Shown one piece after another: positions 49,936 to 58,543 of a DNA stretch of 64,000 nucleotides. Under the pieces are notes generated by a model. The model searched no databases and was not told the origin of the DNA. It saw only the letters and a list, made by a program, of their open reading frames with translations. The DNA lies in contig CANLBJ010000005.1 of NCBI GenBank assembly GCA_947488905.1, forward strand, positions 48,397-112,396. The letters are read 5' to 3'. Source of the stretch: Ulvibacter algarum (GTDB taxonomy: Bacteria; Bacteroidota; Bacteroidia; Flavobacteriales; Flavobacteriaceae). A program made the translations under genes and the position numbers. Position 1 is the first letter of the stretch, and each line of letters opens with the position of its first letter.

Positions 49936-51046
49936 CTAGATCTCATCATCTGCTTTTCCTTGCTGCCCCATCATCATTAAATAAGCCTTTAAAAACTCAT
50001 CAATATAGCCATCAAGTATAGCATCTGGATTTGTGCTTTCGTGACCGTTACGCACGTCTTTAACAAGCTTATAAGGTTGCAACACGTAGTTACGTATTTG
50101 AGAACCCCATTCTATCGCCATTTTATTACCTTCTATTTCTGCACGTTGCGCTTGTTGTTTGCGTAGCTCTATCTCGTAGAGTTGTGACTTAAGCATTTGC
50201 ATTGCTTTCTGTCGGTTTTCTAGTTGAGATCGCGTCTCGCTATTATGTATCACAATTCCAGAAGGTTTGTGTGTTAAGATAGCTTTAGTCTCTACCTTGT
50301 TTACATTTTGACCACCAGCACCACCACTACGTGCAAAATCCCAGCCTATATCTGCGGGGTTTATGTCAATCTCAATCGTATCATCTGCTAGTGGGTACAC
50401 ATACACACTAGCAAAACTAGTATGGCGCTTTGCGTTACTGTCAAAAGGAGAGATGCGCACCAAGCGATGCACTCCGTTTTCTCCTTTAAGCCACCCAAAG
50501 CCATACTCACCATCAATCTCTAATGTTACGGTTTTAATACCTGCTACATCACCAGCCTGATAATTAAGTTCTTTAACTTTATAGCCATTACGCTCTGCCC
50601 ACATTAAGTACATACGCATTAGCATATTTGCCCAGTCGCAACTTTCTGTACCACCGGCGCCGGCAGTAATCTGTAAAACGGCACTCATTGCGTCGCCCTC
50701 TGCGCTTAGCATATTTCTAAACTCAAGAGCTTCTATTGCGTCTGCAGCTTTTGTAAAACGGTCTTCTACATTTTCTGCAGGAGCTTCACCTTCTTTAAAA
50801 AACTCGTAGATTACCTCTGCGTCTTCATAAAGTGTGGTAGCTTCTTCATAATCTGTCACCCATTTTTTCTTGCTACGAAGCACCTTCATAAAAGCCTCGG
50901 CTTCTTGTGAGTTGTTCCAGAAGTTAGGGTCAAAAGTTTTTTCTTCGTCGTTACGTATTTCTATTTCTTTGTTCTCAATGTCAAAGATATTGCCTTAACG
51001 CGTCCAGGCGGGAGCGAAGGTCTTGGAGTTGGTCGTTAGTGATCAT
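49936..51046 (-). CDS. prfB: Peptide chain release factor 2, with programmed +1 frameshift
   Basis: The gene starts at ATG 51046 and reads 21 codons (MITNDQLQDLRSRLDALRQ, Y, L) to a TGA at 50981-50983 within CTTTGAC. A +1 slip (skipping one T) continues into IENKEIEIRND and the rest of RF2, giving about 369 residues, the normal length. The GGQ motif is in SGGAGGQNVNKVET and the stop-recognising SPF in VRISPFDSNAKRH. The slip site is preceded by AAGG, a weak internal Shine-Dalgarno. RF2 recognises TGA, so the frameshift adjusts its own level. Confidence 0.95.
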
Positions 51047-51357
51047 AAATTCCTGCGTAGGCAGGAATCCCTGCCTAAATATTTAAGTGTTCTTACATCA
51101 CAAAAGAATAACCCTTGTGATTTTTTAATTCGTAGTTCAAAAGTACATTCATTTGTGTAAAATGGAGCATCAATAAGAGCGTTTTTTAAAATAAGCTAAT
51201 ATTAAAAGTCAAGCACATTTCCGTAGTAAATAGCATAACACATTATAAATAAAGTAACCTGTCATTTTTAACTTGATTAGGGATCGTAGTCACCCCAGCC
51301 CAGTTTTAATGTTACATTTTTTAATTAGCTTTATAAAATCTAATTTATCACCTGATT
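51047..51357. other. Intergenic region between prfB and the DUF5117 metalloprotease gene
   Basis: No gene is seen in these 311 bases. The left edge holds two overlapping hairpins (51049-51075). The rest is A/T-rich and must contain the divergent promoters, which I cannot place precisely. Confidence 0.4.
51049..51075 (-). promoter_or_regulatory. Overlapping hairpins at the prfB start
   Basis: ATTCCTGC-GTAG-GCAGGAAT (51049-51068) and GGCAGG-AATC-CCTGCC (51060-51075) share an arm, so only one can form at a time. The first ends 2 bases from the prfB ATG. It resembles the hairpin before bshB1. Confidence 0.5.
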
Positions 51358-53769
51358 ATGAAACATTATATTCCGTTTATACTTCTATTTATTTTCTTCG
51401 GAAACGTCAAAACAACAGCACAAGAATCTAAAGTTGAAACTAAGTTAGAGGCCTTCACCGGTTTCTTTAACTTTGAGTACGACACCACAAAAGGGGAGAT
51501 ATATCTAGAGGTACCCGCCGCAAAACTAGAAGAAGAGTTTTTATACGTCCACTCATTGCGTACAGGATTAGGGAGCAATGATATAGGTTTAGACAGAGGG
51601 CAAATAGGGGATCAAGCAGTGGTGAAATTTATTAAAAGCGGAAACAAATTATTGTTACTACAGCCCAATCTAAAATTTAGAGCAGAAACAGATAACGTAC
51701 AAGAACGCAAATCAATAACAGAAGCCTTTGCACGTTCGGTGCTTTTTGGTTTTGAGATTAAAGAAACCAAAGGCAATACTTATATAATAGATTTTACGCC
51801 TTTTTTAATGGAAGATGCGCACGGCGTGGCACTATCTTTAAAACGCAAAAAAGAAGGAACGTATAAATATGATAAAACAAGAAGTGCTTTGTGGATGGAG
51901 CGCACCAAGTCGTTCCCGCAAAACACAGAGTTTGAATCGCTGCTCACTTTTAAGGGGGAGCCTACGGGCAGAAATATAAAAAGTGTGGCGCCAGATGCTT
52001 CGAGTATTTCTGTGATACAGCATATAAGTTTTGTGCAATTGCCAGATGATGCCTACGAGCCAAGACCCTTTGATCCTCGCAGTGGTAGTTTTAGTATTGA
52101 TTATTTAGATTACAGTACGCCTATCTGGGAGCCTATTAAAAAACGATTTATCACCAGGCATCGTTTGGAGAAGAAAGATCCAAACGCGACTATTTCTGAG
52201 GCAAAAGAACCTATTATTTATTATCTAGATCCCGGCACACCAGAACCTGTGCGCTCTGCATTATTAGACGGTGCCCGCTGGTGGAATGAGGCTTATGAGG
52301 CTATTGGGTACAAAGATGCTTTTCAAGTAAAAATGCTGCCTGAAAACGCAGACCCTATGGATGTACGTTATAATGTAATACAGTGGGTACACCGCAGCAC
52401 ACGAGGCTGGAGTTATGGCGGCAGTGTGATAGATCCTCGCACGGGCGAGATTATTAAAGGGCACGTGAGTTTGGGGAGTTTAAGAATACGTCAAGACTTT
52501 ATGATTGCACAGGCGATGCTAGACAAGCCTTTTGAAAAAAGCGATGACAATTATAAGCCTATGCTTGATATGGCTTTGGCACGCATTAGACAATTAGCAG
52601 CACACGAGGTAGGGCACACGATAGGTTTTGCGCATAACTTTGCGGCAAGTGCAAATGGCTATGCTAGTGTGATGGATTATCCGCATCCGCAATTAAATGA
52701 GCGTAACGGCAAGATAAGTGTTGCAAATGCCTATGACACAGGGATAGGGGAGTGGGATAAAGTAACGGTAGCATATTCATACGGAAATGTGCCAGCGTCA
52801 ACCACAGAGAAAGCTTATTTAAATACCGTCTTACAAGAAGCGCAGAAAAAAGGGCTTCGTTATATTTCTGATCCAGATGCAAGACCGCAAGGTGGTGCAC
52901 ACGCCACGGCTCATTTATGGGATGTAGGAGAAAATGCAGCAACTCAATTAGCAATGGCACTAGAGATGCGACAAATTGCAATGCACAACTTTTCTGTAGA
53001 TAACATACGCACGGGCGAGTCTTATTCTACACTAGAAGATGTTTTTGTGCCACTGTATTTTTATCATCGTTTTCAAACCGAAGCGGCCGTGAAGCTAGTA
53101 GGAGGGATGGACTATAATTATGCAGTAAAAGGCGATGGGCAACTTATCACTAAAAATCTAGATAAGAAAGAACAGCAACAAGCATTAGATGCACTGTTAC
53201 AAACATTGTTACCAGAAAATCTAGCGGTGCCAGAAGATTTGTTTGCGTTATTTCCGCCACGAGCTTATGGATATTACCGCAGTAGAGAATCTTTTAAAAG
53301 TGATATGGGCGTAGCTTTTGATGCTATTGGGGCAGCCGCAACAGCTAGTGAGATGACCTTAAGTTTGCTTTTTAACCCACAGCGTGCAAATAGGTTGGTG
53401 CAACAAAAGGCAATGAGTAAAAATGCACTAAGCCTAGAGGATATAATGAAGCAAATAATGGACGCTTCTTTTAAAAATTTGAAAGGTTCATCCTACGAAA
53501 AAGAAATTTTAAACTCAATACAGTTTTTATATCTTGAGCAGCTTATGCAGTTGGCCGTGAGTGATCAAAGTATCCCTCAAGTAAAGGCAATTGCATTAGA
53601 AGGAATAAGAAAAATCTCGATAAAAATTAGTGATAAGAGCACTCCATTTGAAGTGTTTTTGCTTTCGGAAATAAAAAGATTTGATCGAGCACCAGAAAAA
53701 TTTAAAAAACTAACAATACCTAAAATTCCTGATGGAAGCCCAATAGGATCATTTCAGTGCGGTTTATAA
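51358..53769 (+). CDS. Exported zinc-dependent metalloprotease, DUF5117/DUF4953 type
   Basis: The 803-residue protein has a signal peptide (about residues 1-21). The N-terminal half matches the DUF5117/5118 pattern (EEFLYVHSLRTGLGSNDIGL, DRGQIGDQAVVKF). The catalytic motif AAHEVGHTIGFAHNFAASAN at about residue 414 is the extended HExxHxxGxxH zinc site of metzincins. The family is common in Bacteroidota as a periplasmic or secreted peptidase. It starts a plus-strand run after the prfB region. Its natural substrate is unknown. Confidence 0.87.
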   Translation: MKHYIPFILLFIFFGNVKTTAQESKVETKLEAFTGFFNFEYDTTKGEIYLEVPAAKLEEEFLYVHSLRTGLGSNDIGLDRGQIGDQAVVKFIKSGNKLLLLQPNLKFRAETDNVQERKSITEAFARSVLFGFEIKETKGNTYIIDFTPFLMEDAHGVALSLKRKKEGTYKYDKTRSALWMERTKSFPQNTEFESLLTFKGEPTGRNIKSVAPDASSISVIQHISFVQLPDDAYEPRPFDPRSGSFSIDYLDYSTPIWEPIKKRFITRHRLEKKDPNATISEAKEPIIYYLDPGTPEPVRSALLDGARWWNEAYEAIGYKDAFQVKMLPENADPMDVRYNVIQWVHRSTRGWSYGGSVIDPRTGEIIKGHVSLGSLRIRQDFMIAQAMLDKPFEKSDDNYKPMLDMALARIRQLAAHEVGHTIGFAHNFAASANGYASVMDYPHPQLNERNGKISVANAYDTGIGEWDKVTVAYSYGNVPASTTEKAYLNTVLQEAQKKGLRYISDPDARPQGGAHATAHLWDVGENAATQLAMALEMRQIAMHNFSVDNIRTGESYSTLEDVFVPLYFYHRFQTEAAVKLVGGMDYNYAVKGDGQLITKNLDKKEQQQALDALLQTLLPENLAVPEDLFALFPPRAYGYYRSRESFKSDMGVAFDAIGAAATASEMTLSLLFNPQRANRLVQQKAMSKNALSLEDIMKQIMDASFKNLKGSSYEKEILNSIQFLYLEQLMQLAVSDQSIPQVKAIALEGIRKISIKISDKSTPFEVFLLSEIKRFDRAPEKFKKLTIPKIPDGSPIGSFQCGL

Positions 53770-53816
53770 AAGCTGATTTTGATTTTATAATATTTCAGAA
53801 GAAAAAAAAGACTTAA

Positions 53817-54437
53817 ATGAAAAAAATAGTACTATTCTTAATGCTTTTATATGTGAGTAGCGGTTTTGCACAGCACGATGTGTCTATCATAGATGAAGGG
53901 ACTGCAAGTTTTATTAGTAAGTTAGAAACAAGAGGCATATCATCTTACTTTACAGCAGATCGCTACTGTGACCCATCTTTAAAAAATGGTGATGAGCCAG
54001 AACAGACTTGCACGGATAATAAGAGGTATATAGCCCGTTATTTTTTTTGGGAAGAACAAGGCAAAACAATGATTAAGCAATTAGATAATTGTGGTTTTTA
54101 TGCAACAATAGCGTTGCAGGATAATACTTTGTCAAAGTTTTATAGGGCAAATAGAGGTGATATGAAGACTAATAAAGTTGAGCCTTATATTAGGGACTAT
54201 AAAGGTAAAGAGCGAATTTTGAGATTGTATAAAGGAAATTGCTATCGTTATTTTATGCTAAAAGGTAGCGACGGTGCCTTTATTAGAAAGTACAATACAT
54301 TTGATCTAACTACTAATACAAGAAAAAGTAATCTTAATTTTGAGGTTAATAATAAGCTTGCTATTGTAGCTTTAGATAAAATGATAGACCAAGCTATTGT
54401 TAGAATGGAATCTAATTTTTATTGGAAAAGGATGTAA
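53817..54437 (+). CDS. Exported protein of unknown function
   Basis: The 206-residue protein has a signal peptide (MKKIVLFLMLLYVSSGFAQ). Cysteine pairs occur in RYCDPSLKNGDEPEQTCTDN and later single Cys, so disulphides are possible. I do not recognise a domain. It lies 47 bp downstream of the metalloprotease gene and may share its transcript. Confidence 0.6.
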   Translation: MKKIVLFLMLLYVSSGFAQHDVSIIDEGTASFISKLETRGISSYFTADRYCDPSLKNGDEPEQTCTDNKRYIARYFFWEEQGKTMIKQLDNCGFYATIALQDNTLSKFYRANRGDMKTNKVEPYIRDYKGKERILRLYKGNCYRYFMLKGSDGAFIRKYNTFDLTTNTRKSNLNFEVNNKLAIVALDKMIDQAIVRMESNFYWKRM

Positions 54438-54516
54438 TATTACATCTATTTGTTAAAACCTTATTTGCCTTTACTTTTAGTGTAGAGGCTTTTTTATTAA
54501 TTTATGAATATTAAGT

Positions 54517-55542
54517 ATGAATGTGATTGATTTGCGAAGTGATACTGTTACAAAGCCTACAAAAGGGATGATGGATGCAATAATAAATGCAGAAGTTGGG
54601 GATGATGTTTATCAAGAAGATCCTTCTGTAAATGCATTAGAACAATATATGGCAGACTTTTTTGGGATGGAAGCGGCCTTGTTTTTTCCTACTGGGACTA
54701 TGGCAAACCAAGCGGCTATAAAATTACACACCCAACCCGGAGAACAGTTAATATGTGATAAGTGGGCACACGTGTATAATTATGAAGGAGGTGGAGCTTC
54801 TTTTAATAGTGGTGTGTCTTGTAAGCTTATAGATGGCAGTAGGGGGATGATTACCGCTGCTCAAGTTGAGGCAAATATTAATCCGCCAGATTTTTACCAT
54901 AGTCCTTTAACAACATTGGTATGTTTAGAAAACACTACAAATAAAGGAGGGGGGGCATGTTATGATTTTGCTGAAATATTAAAGATTAGAGAAGTGTGTG
55001 ATAGACATCAATTAGGTTTACATCTAGATGGTGCTAGATTAATGAATGCTATTGTTGCCAACAATGAAAGCCCTAAAGATTACGGGAAAGTTTTTGATAC
55101 GATCTCTGTATGTCTTAGTAAAGGTTTAGGTACCCCTATGGGGACAGTGTTGTTAGGGAAGAAAAGTCTTATGAAAAATGCTTTAAGAGTACGTAAAGTC
55201 TTAGGGGGCGGTATGCGTCAAGTAGGCTTTATGGCTGCCGCTGGCTTGTATGCAATGCAAAATCAAGTGACACGTTTGTCTGAAGATCACAATAGAGCGA
55301 TGGATCTTGCTCGGTTATTACAGGGGTTAGAGTATGTTAAGTTTGTAGAGCCTACAGAAACTAATATTGTTATCTTTTACTTGATAGATAGTATTTCAGA
55401 AACACAATTTATGGACACACTTGAACAAAAAGGTGTAAAAATTAGTGATATGGGACAGGGTAAGCTTAGGATAGTGACACATCATGATTATACAAGTGAA
55501 ATGCACGATGCATTTATTAAAGTTTTAAAGGCATATTCTTAG
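54517..55542 (+). CDS. Low-specificity L-threonine aldolase
   Basis: The 341-residue PLP enzyme begins MNVIDLRSDTVTKPTKGM, the hallmark start of threonine aldolases, and has YQEDPSVNALEQYMADFFGM and the PLP lysine in SVCLSKGLGTPMGTVL (about residue 200). It splits threonine (and allo-threonine) into glycine and acetaldehyde. The length is typical. Confidence 0.9.
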   Translation: MNVIDLRSDTVTKPTKGMMDAIINAEVGDDVYQEDPSVNALEQYMADFFGMEAALFFPTGTMANQAAIKLHTQPGEQLICDKWAHVYNYEGGGASFNSGVSCKLIDGSRGMITAAQVEANINPPDFYHSPLTTLVCLENTTNKGGGACYDFAEILKIREVCDRHQLGLHLDGARLMNAIVANNESPKDYGKVFDTISVCLSKGLGTPMGTVLLGKKSLMKNALRVRKVLGGGMRQVGFMAAAGLYAMQNQVTRLSEDHNRAMDLARLLQGLEYVKFVEPTETNIVIFYLIDSISETQFMDTLEQKGVKISDMGQGKLRIVTHHDYTSEMHDAFIKVLKAYS

Positions 55543-55674
55543 GTTGTACGGTAAAAACAAAAATCTAGATTATTTTTAAGGATCAGTCGTCGGTAAAACA
55601 TCGCTACTTATCGATTTCCATACCGTTTATGCAAAATTACCTAGCAGCATAGGTATCACAGACAGGAAATTACC

Positions 55675-55682
55675 TATCTTTG
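55675..55682 (+). promoter_or_regulatory. Candidate -7 box upstream of the OmpA-repeat gene
   Basis: TATCTTTG matches TANNTTTG and is 35 bp before the ATG. No clear -33 TTG is present at the usual distance. Confidence 0.4.
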
Positions 55683-55716
55683 CCGCACTTATTAACTCTA
55701 TTAAATATATTCTAAC

Positions 55717-57399
55717 ATGAAAAAAATTATTTTACTAGGTTTTGCATTAATGATCGGTTCAGTATCATTTGCACAAGATCTACCAACAAATCCAGAAGCA
55801 GGTAAATGTTACGTGCGTTGTGTAACACCAGATGTATGGGTAAACCAAGACGTAACTATCCAAGTTACACCTGCATACAAAAAATTAAGAGTAGTACCAG
55901 CAACTTATACTACAGAAACAATTACTGTAGATTCTAAGTCTGCTGCACAAACTTTAGAAGTTGTGCCTGCATCTTACACTACAGAAGAATTTTCTATTGT
56001 AACTAAAGAAGCTTCTCGTCGTTTAATCTCTGTTCCTTCTGAGAGCAGTTCTGAAACAGTAACTGTTACTGTAGAAGACCCTAGCTATTCTTTACGTGTA
56101 GTTCCTGCTGTTTATGACACGCAAGAATTTACAGTAGTAGTTCAGCCAGCTTACCAGAGAGTAGAAGTTGTTCCTGCAGTATACGAAACTCGTAATGTAG
56201 AGATCGTTGTTAAAGAACCATCACAAAGACTAGAAGTAATTCCAGCTGAGTGGGGAACTGAAACTTTAACTTACAAGAAAAGAGAATTTGGTAACTCTAT
56301 TAGTATAGTACCAGCTTCTTTTGGTTCTGATTTTCAGACTATCGAAGTAAAGCCAGCTACTGCACGTTGGGAAATGAGTGATACACCTACATTAGACTGT
56401 GAGTCTTCTGACCCTAACGACTGTCGTTACTGGTGTTACAAAGGAGTACCTGCTGAGTTTACTACAGTTTCTGTACAAACTTTATCTAACGATGCTTCTT
56501 TTGTAAGAACTCCTGATTGTGATCCAAATAATAATGGTGGTGAAGCTTGTGGTATGGATACTTATACTAAAACAGTATTAGTTAAGCCAGCATCTACTCG
56601 TACTATTGATATTCCTGGTGAAACTAGAAATGTTAAAACTACAGTAATGTCTACACCTCCTACAACTAGAGTTGTTGAGATTCCTGCTGTAACTAAGACT
56701 ATGACTAAAAGAGTAATGGTAACACCTCCAACTACAGAGCGTATTGACATTCCTTCTAGAACTGCAACTGTAAAGAAAACTATCTTTACTAATGAAACAA
56801 CTAGAATTGAAGAAATTCCTTCACAATCTAAGACTTTCACTAAAACTGTAATGTCTACACCTCCTACAACAAGAGCGGTTGCTATTGATGGACAGTCTAG
56901 AACACTTAAAGTTACTAAACTTGCTAGCGATGCTAGAGTTGAAGAGGAAACAGTTCCTGCAACTACAAGAACAGTATCTAAAGAAGTATTACAATCTAAA
57001 GGTGGTCTTACTACTTGGAAAGAAGTTGATTGTGTTGCATTAGAATACCAAGCACTTCCTATCAACTGGAATACTGGTTCTTCTACTTTAACAGGTGAAG
57101 CTAAGAGTCTTATTGATTCTAGATTATTACCATTATTAGCTCAAAACCCAGGTGTGAAGTTAGAGATTGCTTCTCATACAGATTCTAGAGGTGGAAGTAC
57201 TTCTAACCAGGATCTTTCTGAAAGAAGAGCTCAGTCTGTTGCTAGATACTTAGAGTCTAAAGGAATCAACAGTAGCTTATTAGTTGCTAACGGTTTTGGA
57301 GAAAACAGATTAACAAACAGATGTAAAGATGGTGTTTCTTGTACTGAAAGAGAACACGCTGCAAACCGTAGAACTCAGTTTAGATTGATCAACAACTAA
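55717..57399 (+). CDS. OmpA-family protein with two blocks of beta-type repeats
   Basis: The 560-residue protein has a signal peptide (about residues 1-19). Residues about 40-220 hold six to seven repeats of ~32 residues with the pattern xLxVVPAxYxTxxxxVxxxxA (for example TLEVVPASYTTEEFSIVTKE and RVEVVPAVYETRNVEIVVKE). Residues about 290-430 hold a second set of ~28-residue repeats with TPPTTRxVxIPxxTxTxxKxV. The C terminus is an OmpA peptidoglycan-binding domain (IASHTDSRGGSTSNQDLSER). It is probably an outer-membrane or cell-wall scaffold. Codon use is even, suggesting strong expression. Confidence 0.8.
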   Translation: MKKIILLGFALMIGSVSFAQDLPTNPEAGKCYVRCVTPDVWVNQDVTIQVTPAYKKLRVVPATYTTETITVDSKSAAQTLEVVPASYTTEEFSIVTKEASRRLISVPSESSSETVTVTVEDPSYSLRVVPAVYDTQEFTVVVQPAYQRVEVVPAVYETRNVEIVVKEPSQRLEVIPAEWGTETLTYKKREFGNSISIVPASFGSDFQTIEVKPATARWEMSDTPTLDCESSDPNDCRYWCYKGVPAEFTTVSVQTLSNDASFVRTPDCDPNNNGGEACGMDTYTKTVLVKPASTRTIDIPGETRNVKTTVMSTPPTTRVVEIPAVTKTMTKRVMVTPPTTERIDIPSRTATVKKTIFTNETTRIEEIPSQSKTFTKTVMSTPPTTRAVAIDGQSRTLKVTKLASDARVEEETVPATTRTVSKEVLQSKGGLTTWKEVDCVALEYQALPINWNTGSSTLTGEAKSLIDSRLLPLLAQNPGVKLEIASHTDSRGGSTSNQDLSERRAQSVARYLESKGINSSLLVANGFGENRLTNRCKDGVSCTEREHAANRRTQFRLINN

Positions 57400-57424
57400 A
57401 CATTGTTTTACTTACATATTATAA

Positions 57425-57455
57425 GAAAGACCTCAGAAATGAGGTCTTTTTTTTG
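57425..57455 (+). terminator. Terminator of the OmpA-repeat gene
   Basis: GAAAGACCTCA-GAAA-TGAGGTCTTTTTTTT is a strong hairpin with T-run 25 bp past the stop. Confidence 0.9.
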
Positions 57456-57575
57456 TTTGTAACATATACTAAACGATGCTAATTTTGAGTTAATAATAAA
57501 GTCATATTTGACTTTTTGCATTTTTTTTTACATCTTTGGCACAGATTATGCAACCCCCTCATAAACTAGAACACT

Positions 57576-58094
57576 ATGAAACCTACATTAGCATTAGTAT
57601 TTTTCTTAATTACAAGTATTGGAATTGCGCAAAATTTCTCATTAGATGATGCGCTTGAAGAAGACACAACAGATGTTGCAATAGCTCAAACCGCTCATGT
57701 CACTAATGATTGGATGACTAATCTTGAAGATGCAAAAGCAAAAGCAAGGAGCGAAAGAAAACCAATACTTTTATATTTTACAGGTAGTGATTGGTGTACA
57801 CCTTGTGTAGCGCTTAAGAAAGACTTTTTTGAAACAGAAGAGTTTGCAAAATATCAAGATGAGTATGTAATGGTATATATTGATCGTCCAAGAAGAACAG
57901 ATATCATTACACCAGAACAAATGGAGTATAATAAAAAAGTAATAGCAAAGTATAAGACAAAGTCATTTCCGAGAATGATGATACTAGACAGTTCGGGCCG
58001 TAAAAAGGATGAGCTTACAGGATATAGTTCTTTTAATAGTTATAAAGACACTAGTTATCATTTCAATATGATAAAAAAATATGCTTCAATATAA
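57576..58094 (+). CDS. Exported thioredoxin-family protein
   Basis: The 172-residue protein has a signal peptide (ending GIAQ), a short acidic linker, and a thioredoxin domain with ILLYFTGSDWCTPCVALKKD, the CTPC active site at about residues 73-76, and the cis-proline loop KSFPRMMIL. It resembles thioredoxin-like proteins (Thioredoxin_7) used in periplasmic redox. It shares a terminator with the YbaB gene on the other strand. Confidence 0.85.
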   Translation: MKPTLALVFFLITSIGIAQNFSLDDALEEDTTDVAIAQTAHVTNDWMTNLEDAKAKARSERKPILLYFTGSDWCTPCVALKKDFFETEEFAKYQDEYVMVYIDRPRRTDIITPEQMEYNKKVIAKYKTKSFPRMMILDSSGRKKDELTGYSSFNSYKDTSYHFNMIKKYASI

Positions 58095-58099
58095 TAGCA

Positions 58100-58137
58100 A
58101 AAAAAAATCCCGATGAAATTCATCGGGATTTTTTTTA
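58100..58137. terminator. Shared bidirectional terminator
   Basis: AAAAAAATCCCGATGAA-ATTCATCGGGATTTTTTTT is a symmetrical hairpin with A-run and T-run, between convergent genes. Confidence 0.9.
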
Positions 58138-58152
58138 CATAATATTTTTTTA

Positions 58153-58476
58153 TTATTTAAACATATCCATACCTGGTATGTTAGGCATGCCGTCTTTAGC
58201 AACTGCACCTATCTCTGCATCATTAACATCAGATGCTTTTTTGATAGCTTTATTAAGAGTTAAGATAAGATAATCTTCTAATTGCTCTTTATCTTCAAGT
58301 AGACTATCGTCAATCTTAAATTCTTTTATTTCTCTATTTGCTGTAATAGTTACTTTTAATAGTCCGTCACTGCTTTGTTCATTTATTAATACGCCATTGA
58401 GACGTTGTTTTGTGGCTTCTACTTTTGCTTGGGTTTCTTTAAGTTTTCCCATCATTCCCATTAGGTCTCCTAACAT
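58153..58476 (-). CDS. YbaB/EbfC family nucleoid-associated protein
   Basis: The 107-residue protein begins [20 protein letters not shown] and has [20 protein letters not shown], matching the small dimeric YbaB/EbfC family that coats DNA. The length is standard. It is transcribed alone, towards the thioredoxin gene. Confidence 0.88.
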   Translation of the reverse strand: MLGDLMGMMGKLKETQAKVEATKQRLNGVLINEQSSDGLLKVTITANREIKEFKIDDSLLEDKEQLEDYLILTLNKAIKKASDVNDAEIGAVAKDGMPNIPGMDMFK

Positions 58477-58543
58477 CTTTTTTTAACTTTATAGTTCAAT
58501 GCAAATTTAGTACTTTGCAAGACTAATTTTAAACTTTTTTTCA

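Noticed and set aside
56562..57065. Long open frame on the minus strand inside the OmpA-repeat gene
   Set aside because: It arises from the repetitive Thr/Val/Pro coding of the plus strand, has low-complexity Val/Ile/Ser composition and no start context; the plus-strand protein has signal peptide and OmpA domain.
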